From contig CAYYOV010000013.1 of the NCBI GenBank assembly GCA_964473365.1, positions 21,309 through 85,308 of the forward strand: a stretch of 64,000 nt of DNA. Direction: 5' to 3'. The stretch's first letter is position 1; every line of letters starts with the position of its first letter. The position numbers and the translations under genes were made by a program. The stretch comes from 2-02-FULL-55-14 sp964473365. GTDB lineage: Bacteria > Bacteroidota > Ignavibacteria > UBA10030. Shown here in pieces: positions 8,174-17,484 of the stretch. Under the pieces are notes generated by a model, which saw only the letters and a list, made by a program, of their open reading frames with translations, did not search any database and was not told the DNA's origin.

Positions 8174-11100
8174 TCATGCGCCCCATTTCAACAACATACC
8201 GTTGGAGCGCTCTCCGGTCGCTGGTCGCATTGGCCGTGCTCTCCCTGGCGGCCTCGATCCCGGCGTTCGGTCAAGTCCTGAAGATGGTGTATCCTGAAGA
8301 CGGTGCCGTCCTATCGTTGAGCACACAGTATGTGGTCGTCGAAGGATGGTCCGGCTTCGACGCCGAACTGCGCATCAACGGTTCGGCGGTCGAAACAGGG
8401 AAGATGCGTCCGGATGGGAAATACGATTTCTTCAACGTCCAAATGCCGAGCGGACCTGTGGAGGTCGAGGTGCGGCTGCTGAATCCGGACGGATCGCAGA
8501 TCGCTTCCGTGAAGCGGTCGGTGCACGTCCTGGGCGATCCCGCGCATATCCGCCTGGCGTTGAGCCAATCGTCAGTTCCGGCGAACGGCTCATCCATTGT
8601 CGATGTCGAAGCGACCGTGTTCGATGCATGGATGGTACAAATCCGTCGCGACCTGGCCGTCACCGTGACGACAGACAGTGCCGAGATCCTGACGCCAGAC
8701 CTCGACAAAGTGAATCGAGGCGTACAGGTCCCCGTGTTCGGAGGTGTGGCAACATTCTCCATCCGGGCCATTGGTTCACCCGGAAAGGACCGGGTCACCG
8801 TTGAACTCGGCGCGGCGAAAGAGACTGCCGAACTGCGTCTGACGACACCGTTGGAGCCCTTCTCGCTTGTTGGTCTTGCCGAAGGAGGCGTCCATTCGCT
8901 CTCGCTCTCAGGAGATCGAACGCGTCTGGGATCGGCCTCCACCTTCGTCGACGGCACCGAGGGGAACGGGCGCGTGGCCGTGTTTGCCCGAGGGACCGTG
9001 TTCGATGAGTATCTCCTTACAGCTTCCTTGGACACCGACCGCCGGAACCGTCAACGGTATTTCCGGGAGGTCGATCCGGACTATCTGTATGCGATCATGG
9101 GCGACAACAGCATGCTGTACTACGATGCCCAGACGAACCGGAACTTCTTCCTGAAACTCGAAAAAGACCAAAGCTCGCTGTATCTGGGCGACTACAATAC
9201 TGACCTGACGCAGCAGGAATTCACGCTGTACAACCGAACGCTGAACGGCGCCAAAATTCGCCACCGGGACGAGATGTGGGACGTTACCGCGTTCGGATCT
9301 CTCACGGATCGACGCGTATCGCAGGTCGAGCAACGCGGTCAGGGGATCTCGGGGTTCTACTCGACGGGTGCGACCCGCATCACGTACGGATCTGACAAGG
9401 TCCGCCTCGAGACGCGCGATCTGAGGCACTCGGAAGTGGTCCTCAAACGCCAGGAGCTCTATCGTTTTGCCGACTACGAGATCGACTACGAACAGGGGAC
9501 GGTGTTCTTCAAACAACCGGTCCCATCCATCGATGCAGCCGGAAACCCGGTGTGGATCGTGTTCACGTTTGAAGCTCCGACAGGCGGAGACTATTCGTAT
9601 GTCGCCGGTGGACGGGTCGCTCGCTCTCTCGGTGATTATCTGACGGTGGGTGTGACCGGTGTGACGGAAGAACAAGCGCCCACGAACTACTCGATGCTCG
9701 GAGGAGATGTCGCATTCCGCCTGGGTACCCAACTCGCCGCCTCTGGCGAGGTGGCTCGCTCATCCTCGCTGAACGGTGATGGACTCGCGTACAAGGTCGA
9801 CGTTTCGGGCTCACCTGTTGACGGTCTGAAGCTGAACAGCTACTACCGGAGAGTTGAGAACGGTTTTGAGAACACCACGCAGTCGGGAGGCGGTCGAGAA
9901 GTCGGGACGATCAAATTCGGAGCCGGAGCGCAAGCCCAGCCATGGGAGCAGACACGGGTGATGACCGATGCGTATCGGTCGTACCAGTCGGCTGGCGGTG
10001 GGATGGCGGTCATTACCTCGGCGACCGGGGCCGTCGAACACAAATTCATGGAATCGCTCTCCGGACGGCTCAAGGTCGAAGACCTCGACTACCGCTCGCC
10101 CGACAGCGTCGTGACGGCACAAGATCGCCATTCGACGCTGCTCTCTGCAGGTGCGACGTATGCGATCAACCGTGCGATCAGGCTCACGGCTGAACATGAG
10201 CGCAACCTCTCGACCGGCATCGACCCGGCCAAGCCGAATGCCACCTCGTTGATCGGCGAATGGCGGGCGACCGACTGGATCGTCCTCTCGCTCCAACAGA
10301 AGTGGTTCGAGGATGGCGGATCGACCACAACGATGGGTGCCTCATCGACCATTGCGGAAGGGACGGAAGCGTACGGACGATATGAGATCGGCAACGGGAC
10401 GGCAGGATATCGGAACATGGCCAGCGTCGGGCTCAAGAACCGGCTGCCGATCACGGAAGCGTTGATTGCCCATCTGGCGGTAGAGCGGACGAAGAACCTT
10501 GGTACGCGCGTCACAGAGACTCCGACACAGGATAATGCGGCCATCTCGGCAGCGCTCGAGTTCCTCCCGAAAGAGGAGCCCATTAAGGCTTCGGCCAAGG
10601 TGGAAGTGAGCCAGAGCTCGCTGTCGGACAGGTTCAACCTCGCTCTGGCAGGAGACTATCGGTTCCAGCGTGATCTCAGTGCCATCGTCAAGTTCCGGTT
10701 GGGGCGTGATGCCTCACGGTCGACGGACGGATACCAGGACCAGTATCATCTCATCACGGGTCTGGCGTACCGCCCGGTAGACCACAATGTCGTCAACCTG
10801 CTGGCGAAGATGGAGGTCAAGGGGAATAAGAATCACTATATTGCCCCCTTCCTGGACTACCAAGCATCCATCGCCTCGATGCACGCCTACGTGGAGCCGG
10901 TGCGCCGCGTCGAATTGGGGATCAAGTATGCCTTCAAGGTGGCCGAAGAATCTTCTCCGGCGTTGTCGGTCGCGACACATTCACACTTCATCTTGCTGCG
11001 GGCGGATTACGATCTGACCGAGGCGATCAGTGTCGGAGGAGAGTTCAGATCGCTCTGGCAGGCGGAAGCAGGGGACCGGCTCGATGGATACAGCCTCGAT

Positions 11101-11256
11101 CTCGGTTATGCGTTGATGAAGAATGTGCGTCTGACGACCGGATACAATTTCAAAGGATACTACGAACGAGACCTGGTGTCCGCTTCGCTCTCGAACCATG
11201 GTCCGTTCATCGGGGTCCATTTCAAGTTCGACGAATCGTTGTTCGGCCTGGAATAG
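8170..11256 (+). CDS. Predicted outer-membrane beta-barrel protein of the DUF11 locus
   Basis: 1028 residues. The start at 8170 overlaps the upstream stop by 4 bases; an in-frame ATG at 8176 is the alternative. The signal peptide ends at about 36 (SIPAFGQ). Residues 37 to about 240 hold two Ig-like segments (LKMVYPEDGAV, VPANGSSIVDVEA). From about 245 to the end the sequence alternates polar and aromatic strands, with phrases such as DYEIDYEQGTVFFKQPVPS and LNSYYRRVENGFEN, and ends in a strand with terminal aromatic and hydrophobic residues (HFKFDESLFGLE), as outer-membrane barrels do. Co-translation with the OmpA/DUF11 protein suggests that the two act together, for example as the membrane anchor or exit port for the surface proteins. 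This role is inference; I see no TonB box or plug domain. Confidence 0.7.
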   Translation: MIMRPISTTYRWSALRSLVALAVLSLAASIPAFGQVLKMVYPEDGAVLSLSTQYVVVEGWSGFDAELRINGSAVETGKMRPDGKYDFFNVQMPSGPVEVEVRLLNPDGSQIASVKRSVHVLGDPAHIRLALSQSSVPANGSSIVDVEATVFDAWMVQIRRDLAVTVTTDSAEILTPDLDKVNRGVQVPVFGGVATFSIRAIGSPGKDRVTVELGAAKETAELRLTTPLEPFSLVGLAEGGVHSLSLSGDRTRLGSASTFVDGTEGNGRVAVFARGTVFDEYLLTASLDTDRRNRQRYFREVDPDYLYAIMGDNSMLYYDAQTNRNFFLKLEKDQSSLYLGDYNTDLTQQEFTLYNRTLNGAKIRHRDEMWDVTAFGSLTDRRVSQVEQRGQGISGFYSTGATRITYGSDKVRLETRDLRHSEVVLKRQELYRFADYEIDYEQGTVFFKQPVPSIDAAGNPVWIVFTFEAPTGGDYSYVAGGRVARSLGDYLTVGVTGVTEEQAPTNYSMLGGDVAFRLGTQLAASGEVARSSSLNGDGLAYKVDVSGSPVDGLKLNSYYRRVENGFENTTQSGGGREVGTIKFGAGAQAQPWEQTRVMTDAYRSYQSAGGGMAVITSATGAVEHKFMESLSGRLKVEDLDYRSPDSVVTAQDRHSTLLSAGATYAINRAIRLTAEHERNLSTGIDPAKPNATSLIGEWRATDWIVLSLQQKWFEDGGSTTTMGASSTIAEGTEAYGRYEIGNGTAGYRNMASVGLKNRLPITEALIAHLAVERTKNLGTRVTETPTQDNAAISAALEFLPKEEPIKASAKVEVSQSSLSDRFNLALAGDYRFQRDLSAIVKFRLGRDASRSTDGYQDQYHLITGLAYRPVDHNVVNLLAKMEVKGNKNHYIAPFLDYQASIASMHAYVEPVRRVELGIKYAFKVAEESSPALSVATHSHFILLRADYDLTEAISVGGEFRSLWQAEAGDRLDGYSLDLGYALMKNVRLTTGYNFKGYYERDLVSASLSNHGPFIGVHFKFDESLFGLE

Positions 11257-11301
11257 ATTGCCCGCAACGCTTGCGTCGTAGAAACGTCACAGAGGAATCC
11301 C

Positions 11302-12216
11302 ATGGCAAAAGAACCTTCCACCAAACGAACCAGGTCTGCCCGCAAGGAAGCCAGTCAGCTTCCCGTGCCAATGACTTCGCCCGAAATCCCCTCCGCGCTT
11401 GCGGCATTCACGCGGCTGAAGGAGGAACTCGCGCAACAAACGGCCTTCGGGTTCACGCAGATCACGGCCGAGATCAACCACGAGCGACGCGAACGTGAAC
11501 GGCTGACGCGGATCATCAACGTCGGCCTTGCGGGGATCGGTATCCTCCTCGTCGTGGCCACGATCGTCATCCTGTCCAGCATCGGCAGCAACATGCGCGA
11601 CACCCTTGCCCTCGAGATGGCGACGTTGACGTCGACGACGGCGCAGACAATACGGGCCGGCACGGAACCGGTGCGCGAGACGGTCGATCGGCAGACCGAG
11701 GCCATGGCGCGTGCGGCCCAGATCGAACGGGCACTCGTGTCGGTCTATGGATATGAGCATCTGGCCACGACCGGATCGAAGCTAGCATTCACAGAGCTTC
11801 GAAAACTGGCCGCAAGGAAGGATGATGCAGGGCTCATCGCGCGAGACCGTCTGCAGCAGATCCATGCCCAATACAAGTTCCTGGAATTGCCCCAACGTGG
11901 CAATATTCGGGTGGCCGATCTCCAGGTGGTCCGAGCAGGCGTCGCCACCTCCCTCGATTCGCTCAGTTCGCGGGAGCTGGTCTATGTCCTGAATGCGCCC
12001 GGCACGAGCCTCGCACAGATCCACCGTGGGATGTCCTTGCTCTGGGACCGGCCGTTTGACAAAGACCTCGAACGGGAATTGTGGAGCTCACTTCAGACCT
12101 CGAACAATCTCCCCGCCGCGGTGGCAACGTGTTCGCTCCTGAAGAAGCAGTTCGGCACGAGGCTTGATATGTTCGATTTCGACGGTTGGCGTGCGTTTCT
12201 GGCGAAGCGGTTGTGA
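11302..12216 (+). CDS. Single-span membrane protein with coiled coil, unknown function
   Basis: 304 residues with an AGAGGAA ribosome-binding site. The N-terminus (1-70) is basic, then charged and helical (ITAEINHERRERERLTR). One membrane helix lies at about 72-95 (VGLAGIGILLVVATIVIL). A long Ala/Thr/Glu-rich helix at about 97-145 is likely a coiled coil, and the rest is helical and resembles a small repeat-helix domain. There is no signal peptide, so the basic tail should be in the cytoplasm and the larger part in the periplasm. It follows the barrel gene by 45 bases and precedes a strong terminator, so it closes the surface-protein operon. I do not recognise the family; a role as inner-membrane partner is only inferred from position. 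Confidence 0.6.
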   Translation: MAKEPSTKRTRSARKEASQLPVPMTSPEIPSALAAFTRLKEELAQQTAFGFTQITAEINHERRERERLTRIINVGLAGIGILLVVATIVILSSIGSNMRDTLALEMATLTSTTAQTIRAGTEPVRETVDRQTEAMARAAQIERALVSVYGYEHLATTGSKLAFTELRKLAARKDDAGLIARDRLQQIHAQYKFLELPQRGNIRVADLQVVRAGVATSLDSLSSRELVYVLNAPGTSLAQIHRGMSLLWDRPFDKDLERELWSSLQTSNNLPAAVATCSLLKKQFGTRLDMFDFDGWRAFLAKRL

Positions 12217-12242
12217 CGTCGGGGTTCCGGCCCCTTCATGCG

Positions 12243-12285
12243 AACGGCCCCGCTCTGAGATCACTCAGGCGGGGCCGTTTCGTTG
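12243..12285 (+). terminator. Intrinsic terminator ending the surface-protein operon
   Basis: An 11-bp GC-rich stem (12243-12253 with 12269-12279) is extended by 5 more pairs after one bulged base, with a 4-base loop. The right arm runs into TTTCGTT. It lies 27 bases after the stop of the last gene of the left operon. Confidence 0.8.
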
Positions 12286-12292
12286 GTAGGTG

Positions 12293-12364
12293 TGCGCCCG
12301 TCAGGATTCGAACCCGAACAAAAGGCTCCGAAGGCCTTTGTGCTATCCATTACACCACGGGCGC
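12293..12364 (-). tRNA. tRNA-Arg (anticodon TCG)
   Basis: The minus strand folds as a full cloverleaf: acceptor GCGCCCG/CGGGCGC, D-arm with GTGT...GCAC, anticodon stem AAGGC/GCCTT with loop CTTCGGA (anticodon TCG, reading CGA/CGG), and T-arm with TTCGAAT. The discriminator base is A and no CCA is encoded. It is read towards the terminator at 12243. Confidence 0.93.
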
Positions 12365-12379
12365 AACGTACGACCAGAT

Positions 12380-12385
12380 AATATA
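12380..12385 (-). promoter_or_regulatory. TATATT -10 element of tRNA-Arg(TCG)
   Basis: TATATT on the minus strand lies 16 bases upstream of the mature tRNA 5' end. No convincing -35 hexamer is seen 17 bases further up (TTTTTC). The same hexamer recurs at -10 of several other genes in this window. Confidence 0.5.
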
Positions 12386-12415
12386 CGAAGAACTTGCCGT
12401 TCGAAAAACCCGGTC

Positions 12416-13567
12416 TCAGAAGTACAGGTCCGCCCTCATATAGTAGCTGCGAGGATAGTACCAGTACTCCGTGAACGTTCGGCCATACGTGTATTGTCCG
12501 CCGACCGCGAGTGTTGCCTCGTCGGTCAGCGAAACGGAGATGGCCACCGAAACGAATCCGCTCTGATCATCTATGTTCCGTAAGAGGGAGGCCTGTCCGG
12601 TGACGAGAGGGTGGATGAGGTAGGACGACTGGACCATTCCATAGTGACGAGCGACATGTAAGATCTGTCCGGACAGCAGTCGACCAAGGTCGTAGCCGCT
12701 CTGGTCGTGCGCCCCCTCGCCGTTGAAGAGGTACTCGACCATCCCATACCACCGACCGGTGAACTGGTTATCCACGCCGAGAATGAACCGCGGGAAGGAC
12801 GAACCGCGTGTCGGCGTGACGTAGATCCCCTCGGCTCGAACGCCTGCGTCGAGGATCGCGCCGGTCATGTCCCCGCCGACGACCCAACGATCCTCGAACC
12901 GTCCGGCCATGAGCGCGCCGTCGATCCCTTCCCAATTCGAGCGCACACGAACGCCGCCGGAGCTCTTTGCGTTGCGCTGTGGATTCCAGACGACGGTCAC
13001 ATCGCTGAGGTCGCCCATCCGAACCGTTGCTGTCGCGGCGTCAACGCCATCTTTCTCGATCTTGGTGAAGCTGGCGGGATTCAGAGGATTGAACAGGTCG
13101 GTCGGGTTCCAGATGCGGCCTGCACCCCATGCGATGCGCTGGCGTCCGAGCGTCAGGTCGACGCTTCCAACCATGCTCTTCACGAAGAGACGGTCAATGC
13201 CGTGCTGGACCGTCCACCGCTGGCCGGTGGAGATATCCCACGTGAGGTCGGCCAGTTGACCACGGGCGGCACTTGGTGCCAGGAACGATGCCGCGGTGGA
13301 CAGGTAGGACGCCGACAGTTCATACTCCAGCCGGACATATGTGGAAGGTGACAGATCCACGCTCGGACGCAATCGGAGTCGGGTGATCTCCGCGAAGACC
13401 TGTTCGTTGGCTCCGACCAATTGTGCTAGCAACGGCTGTTGCTGGAGCACGGTCGGGAAGGTGACGACATATCCGTCCATCGACAACTGCGCGAATGCCG
13501 ATGCCGGGAGCAGGAGCCCTGCGGTGATGAACGCACGCCGAAGCGTCATGGTCGCCGGGTGTTTCAT
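12416..13567 (-). CDS. Outer-membrane beta-barrel (porin-like) protein of the Lol-type ABC operon
   Basis: 383 residues with a signal peptide (1-26, ending SAFAQ). The rest is a run of amphipathic strands with many Tyr/Trp/Arg residues, including RQRIAWGAGRIWNPTDLFNP at about 145-165. That motif is typical of barrel proteins that accompany LolCDE-like transporters. It ends in an aromatic strand (MRADLYF), as outer-membrane barrels do. The start overlaps the stop of the upstream ATPase gene by 4 bases (13564-13567), so it is the last gene of the operon running from 17973. It is probably the outer-membrane end of the export path formed by the other four proteins. The cargo is unknown. Confidence 0.7.
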   Translation of the reverse strand: MKHPATMTLRRAFITAGLLLPASAFAQLSMDGYVVTFPTVLQQQPLLAQLVGANEQVFAEITRLRLRPSVDLSPSTYVRLEYELSASYLSTAASFLAPSAARGQLADLTWDISTGQRWTVQHGIDRLFVKSMVGSVDLTLGRQRIAWGAGRIWNPTDLFNPLNPASFTKIEKDGVDAATATVRMGDLSDVTVVWNPQRNAKSSGGVRVRSNWEGIDGALMAGRFEDRWVVGGDMTGAILDAGVRAEGIYVTPTRGSSFPRFILGVDNQFTGRWYGMVEYLFNGEGAHDQSGYDLGRLLSGQILHVARHYGMVQSSYLIHPLVTGQASLLRNIDDQSGFVSVAISVSLTDEATLAVGGQYTYGRTFTEYWYYPRSYYMRADLYF

Positions 13568-14262
13568 GCCGAAGCGATATGCTCGTCCCGGTCGATGCGG
13601 CCGTCGTGCAATCGAATGACCCGGCGTCCCCGTTCGATCACTTGCGGGTCATGCGAAGAGAAGAGGAACGTGATGCCATGCTCACTGTTCATGTGGGTCA
13701 TCAGATCGAGGAGCGCTGCGCCAGTGGCCGAATCCAGGTTGGCCGTCGGTTCGTCGGCCAGCACGATCGAAGGGTTCGTCGCAATGGCGCGTCCGATTGC
13801 CACGCGCTGTTGCTGTCCGCCGCTCATCTGGTTCGGACGCTTGTGAGCCAGCTCTGCGATGCCAAGCTCTTTCATGACCTCAAGCGAGCGGGCGCGCCGT
13901 TCCCGCTCGGCAACGCCCTGCAATGTCAGCACAAATTCGATGTTCTCGACGGCACTGAACACGGGGATAAGGTTGTAGGCCTGAAAGATGAAGCCGAACC
14001 GCTTGAGCCGGAGTGCTGCAAGTTGCGTCTTGCTGAGGCCGCCGAGCGGGGTTCCGTCGACGAACACGCTCCCTCCTGTCGGGGCGTCAAGAGCGCCCAG
14101 GAGGTTGAGTAGTGTCGTCTTGCCTGACCCGGAGGGGCCTGCGATCACGGTGAACTCACCGCGTTCGAACGACACATCGAGCGGAACAAGAGCGTGTACC
14201 GGCACGCCGTTGTCGTGGTAGGTCTTTTCGAGCCTTTCGGCCCGGAGGATCGGAGTGTTCAT
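13564..14262 (-). CDS. ABC transporter ATPase, LolD/MacB type
   Basis: 232 residues, the usual size for LolD-type ATPases. Walker A is GPSGSGKTT at 42-50, the signature MSGGQ is at 146-150, and Walker B IVLADE at about 166-171 is followed by PTANLD. It would power the two FtsX-domain permeases encoded just upstream, working on the cytoplasmic side of the inner membrane. It starts 16 bases after the second permease gene and overlaps the downstream barrel gene by 4 bases. LolD proper extracts lipoproteins and MacB exports toxins and antibiotics; the sequence alone does not separate these roles. Confidence 0.88.
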   Translation of the reverse strand: MNTPILRAERLEKTYHDNGVPVHALVPLDVSFERGEFTVIAGPSGSGKTTLLNLLGALDAPTGGSVFVDGTPLGGLSKTQLAALRLKRFGFIFQAYNLIPVFSAVENIEFVLTLQGVAERERRARSLEVMKELGIAELAHKRPNQMSGGQQQRVAIGRAIATNPSIVLADEPTANLDSATGAALLDLMTHMNSEHGITFLFSSHDPQVIERGRRVIRLHDGRIDRDEHIASA

Positions 14263-14278
14263 GGCGTTGCCTCGTTCG

Positions 14279-15496
14279 TCAAACGTGTCGTATCGCGTCG
14301 ATCGGCTGCAGGCGCACGGCTTTCAACGCCGGATGCAGGGCCGCGAGAATGCACATCACGATAATGAGGAGTCCGCCTTGGATCGCACTGGCCGGACTCA
14401 GGACGGGATAGATGATCGCTCCGGAACCCCAAGCGGATAGACCTTCCGAGAGCCAGGAAAAGTTCAGGCCGGACCGAGCCGTGTAAGCGGTGAGAGCGAC
14501 TCCCAGCACGATGCCGAGCGCCGTCCCCACGGTGCCGAGAATGGCGGCTTCGGTGAGCACCATGCGAAAAAGGGTCCAATCACGTAATCCGACGGCCTTC
14601 AGCACGCCAAATTCCCGGATCCGCTCGTACACGGACATCATCATCGTATTGATGATCCCGAAGATCATCGCAAGGCCGATGATGATGTAGTAGATGATCA
14701 TCGACTTTTCTGTCAGTTCGACCGTAGCGGCGAGCGTCGGGATGACGTCCTCGTACGAGAGAACCTCGTACGATGGTCCGAGGACGACCCGCAGCGAATC
14801 GCGAACCTGAATCATATCAGCCGTGGTGTGGAGTACGGCCGCGAATTCTGCGGCGTCTGTGCCAACCCCGATGAGCGATTGGGCCGTCGCATACGGGATG
14901 TAGGCATGGTATCGGTCGAACTCCAGGATCGGCGTCCGATACAATCCCACCACTCTGAAGAGCTCCGACCCGACGCGGCCCTGGCGCGTCGACGACATGG
15001 CCACGATCTTATCCCCCAGGTCGATGTCGAGCGTCTTGGCCATACGTTCGCTGACGAGGATCTCCCGGGGATCAGTTCCCAGCGGGCGACCACGCACGAC
15101 CGAGCCTTGAATGGTCGTCACATGCTGTTCGCGATCGGGCTCAACGCCGACGAGCATGACCCCCGATGAATTCCGGGCGCTGCTCAGCAGACCTGTTGCC
15201 ATGATGCGGCGTGATGATGCGGCGATGCGCGTCTCCGTAGCAAGAGCTGCATCGACGACACCCGGTTCTGGCATGAATCGGTCGATGTCGGGATTGTCAT
15301 GGTAGCCGGCCCGGTGGACCTGCAGATGTCCCGTATGGGCTCCAAGCTGGTTGTCGAGTGATTGGCGCATGAAGCCCCGGACCACCCCTTCGATGAACAC
15401 GATGGCCATCAGGCCGACGACGACCGACGTGATGATGATGAGCGTGCGGCGGCGGTTTCGCCAGACGTTGCGCCAGGCAAGACGGAAGAGCATCAT
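14279..15496 (-). CDS. FtsX/LolC-type ABC permease 1
   Basis: 405 residues. A short cytoplasmic start (RLAWRNVWRNRRRT) leads to membrane helix 1 at about 18-38. A large periplasmic MacB_PCD-like domain runs to about 270, and three C-terminal helices (about 275-300, 325-350, 365-390) form the FtsX domain with the YERIREFGVLKAVGLRD coupling helix. This is the standard LolC/LolE layout. The gene overlaps the upstream permease gene by 4 bases. The two permeases are similar but not identical, so the complex is probably a heterodimer with the ATPase at 13564-14262. Confidence 0.88.
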   Translation of the reverse strand: MMLFRLAWRNVWRNRRRTLIIITSVVVGLMAIVFIEGVVRGFMRQSLDNQLGAHTGHLQVHRAGYHDNPDIDRFMPEPGVVDAALATETRIAASSRRIMATGLLSSARNSSGVMLVGVEPDREQHVTTIQGSVVRGRPLGTDPREILVSERMAKTLDIDLGDKIVAMSSTRQGRVGSELFRVVGLYRTPILEFDRYHAYIPYATAQSLIGVGTDAAEFAAVLHTTADMIQVRDSLRVVLGPSYEVLSYEDVIPTLAATVELTEKSMIIYYIIIGLAMIFGIINTMMMSVYERIREFGVLKAVGLRDWTLFRMVLTEAAILGTVGTALGIVLGVALTAYTARSGLNFSWLSEGLSAWGSGAIIYPVLSPASAIQGGLLIIVMCILAALHPALKAVRLQPIDAIRHV

Positions 15497-16731
15497 GTGT
15501 GTCTGATCCCTTTCAAGGGCTCCAGCCGCGCGACCCGGTAGAGCGGGTAGACAAGCGACAGGAGCGAAACGACGGTGATGATCACGACGACCTGGCGGAG
15601 TACCCAGAACTCCGTCGAGCCTACCATTTGCGGGAGGAAGCCGTATTGGGCGTAGATCTCTTCGAAGTCGCCCGTGAACACGATCGGATGTCGTTCGACG
15701 TATGCGTTGACGGCGTAACCGAGCGTTGTCCCTGTCACGATGCCAATGGCGATCATGTAGAGCGATTCGAGGAGCACCTGTACTACGAGGCGAGCCGGTG
15801 GCATCCCGACGGCGAGCGTCACGCCGAACTCACGGAACCGCTCCGTAACCGACATCAAGACGGTGTTGAGAATACCGAACGTGATGATGACAATCAGGAC
15901 GAGCATGAAGAAGTAGTCGCCGATGCGATCGAACGCCATGGCTTGCGCGAGATCAGGCATGACCTCCGACCATGTGAGGACCGACGTGTTGGCGATCTCG
16001 CTTGACACCAAGGCATTCTGAAGCCGGTTGCGTACGTCTTCTAGTCTCTCGAGGTCGTCGATCGCGAGCGCCACGATGCTCACGCGTCCCTCCATCGCCA
16101 GCAGCTCTTGCGCGGCCCCCACGGTCATCAGGACCGTTCCTCCGTCGAACGTTTGCACACCCATCCGAATGCTCCCGACCACGCGGAATCTGAGGTTCCC
16201 GAGAACGCCGTCGTATCCCTGGGCAAGGATCACGAGCGTATCACCCACCTGAGCCTTCAGGTTGGCCAACAGCGTTTGCCCGACGACGACCTCGTCATTC
16301 GCACCCGCGGCGAGGAACCGACCTTCAACGACGCGCCGGTGGAAGCGCGAGACGCGCAGCTCAGCCTCGGGCTCGAGGCCCATCATGAGTACGCCCGTAG
16401 CCCGTTCTCGGAAACTGACGAGTCCATCGGCTTGGATCCGCGGGGCAAATCCGGTGACCCCGTCGGTCTGGAGCAGGATGGACCGCACGGTGGCGGGATA
16501 CGGTACGCTCTTGGAGAGGGATGGATTGTCCTGATATCCCGTCCGTTGTACTTGGAGATAGCCTGCGAACATCTCGACCGTATTGCGGACGTTGAATTCC
16601 CACGTGCCCGTCGCCAGTCCACGCTGGATCAGTGACAGGAAGGAGGCGAAGATGATGGCGAGGATCGTGAGGATCGATCGCCGTCGATTTCGCCAAATGT
16701 TGCGCCAGGCCAGGGTCAGGAGGAGTTTCAC
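15493..16731 (-). CDS. FtsX/LolC-type ABC permease 2
   Basis: 412 residues with the same layout as its neighbour: LAWRNIWRNRRRS, helix 1 at about 18-38, a periplasmic domain, then three helices, with the coupling sequence VTERFREFGVTLAVGMPP. It overlaps the LolA-like gene upstream by 4 bases (16728-16731) and the other permease downstream by 4 bases, so the stoichiometry is probably fixed by translational coupling. It is expected to pair with permease 1 and the LolD-type ATPase. Confidence 0.88.
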   Translation of the reverse strand: MKLLLTLAWRNIWRNRRRSILTILAIIFASFLSLIQRGLATGTWEFNVRNTVEMFAGYLQVQRTGYQDNPSLSKSVPYPATVRSILLQTDGVTGFAPRIQADGLVSFRERATGVLMMGLEPEAELRVSRFHRRVVEGRFLAAGANDEVVVGQTLLANLKAQVGDTLVILAQGYDGVLGNLRFRVVGSIRMGVQTFDGGTVLMTVGAAQELLAMEGRVSIVALAIDDLERLEDVRNRLQNALVSSEIANTSVLTWSEVMPDLAQAMAFDRIGDYFFMLVLIVIITFGILNTVLMSVTERFREFGVTLAVGMPPARLVVQVLLESLYMIAIGIVTGTTLGYAVNAYVERHPIVFTGDFEEIYAQYGFLPQMVGSTEFWVLRQVVVIITVVSLLSLVYPLYRVARLEPLKGIRHT

Positions 16732-17483
16732 CGGGTCGATCCTTTCTCGAGTTCCCGGAATGAGAAGATCCGGTCGCTGATGGCGACGTCAAACTCGACG
16801 CTGACGTACTGGAATGTGGTGCGATGTCCCGGTTTCAGGTCGTTGACCATGCTCTGCCGGGCGGGGATGAGCCGCCCTCCCATCCGTCGAACGTCTTCGA
16901 AGGTCATGGTCCGCGTCCGGACGCCGCGTTCATCGAAGTACTCTGCCCGTGCGGGCAGGTAGTCCGCTGTTCGGACCCAGTACAGGATGCGACCCCACAC
17001 CACCGGGGCATTCGGCTTGGGGATCAGTTCCAGCTGCCAGGTAGACGCTCCGCCGACGGAATCCCTTGCGACGATCCGCATGGTGTAGTCGTCGAGAAGG
17101 CTCGATTCTCGAACGAGATCATCGTTCGTGAAGTCCGACCCGTTCCAGGATTGGAGCATCATGGACGGTGGTACCTTGATGGTCGTCTCCGTGTTCCGAA
17201 GGTACATCCACAATTCATTATTGAGCTTGAGTGTCTTGTTTCCCGCTTCCCGGCGAGGTGAGGTGACGACAATGAGGGCCTTTTCGTTTCCCACCCACCA
17301 CGTGTCCATCTCCATCGTGCGGGTATAGTCGGGCGTTTCAATGGTCATTGTGAATGTGCCACGAGACGTCTTGCCCTTCAGAAGGTCCTCGGACCGGCGG
17401 ATGATCTCCTGAGCGGTCTGTGCGAGGCTCACTGACACCGTGAGCAGGAACAAGGTGAGCCAACGGAGGAGGGGAGAGGTCAT
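16728..17483 (-). CDS. Outer membrane lipoprotein-sorting (LolA-like) protein
   Basis: 251 residues with a signal peptide (1-21, ending VSLAQ), so the product is periplasmic. It belongs to the LolA-like family PF17131, shown by the early strand TSRGTFTMTIETPDYTRTME, the middle phrase NGSDFTNDDLV and the C-terminal half with the usual W-x-L-x-L and Y-F-D patterns. These proteins have the LolA half-barrel that carries a lipid or acylated protein. In this operon it would take cargo from the two permeases and pass it to the barrel at 12416-13567. It is distinct from canonical LolA, so the cargo may not be ordinary lipoproteins. Confidence 0.82.
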   Translation of the reverse strand: MTSPLLRWLTLFLLTVSVSLAQTAQEIIRRSEDLLKGKTSRGTFTMTIETPDYTRTMEMDTWWVGNEKALIVVTSPRREAGNKTLKLNNELWMYLRNTETTIKVPPSMMLQSWNGSDFTNDDLVRESSLLDDYTMRIVARDSVGGASTWQLELIPKPNAPVVWGRILYWVRTADYLPARAEYFDERGVRTRTMTFEDVRRMGGRLIPARQSMVNDLKPGHRTTFQYVSVEFDVAISDRIFSFRELEKGSTR

Positions 17484-17484
17484 G

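Noticed and set aside
8908..9732. Open frame of 274 codons on the minus strand
   Set aside because: Shadow of the barrel gene at 8170-11256; no ribosome-binding site or homology.
12186..12443. Small plus-strand gene across the terminator and tRNA-Arg
   Set aside because: It overlaps a strong terminator and a complete tRNA gene, so it is a chance frame.
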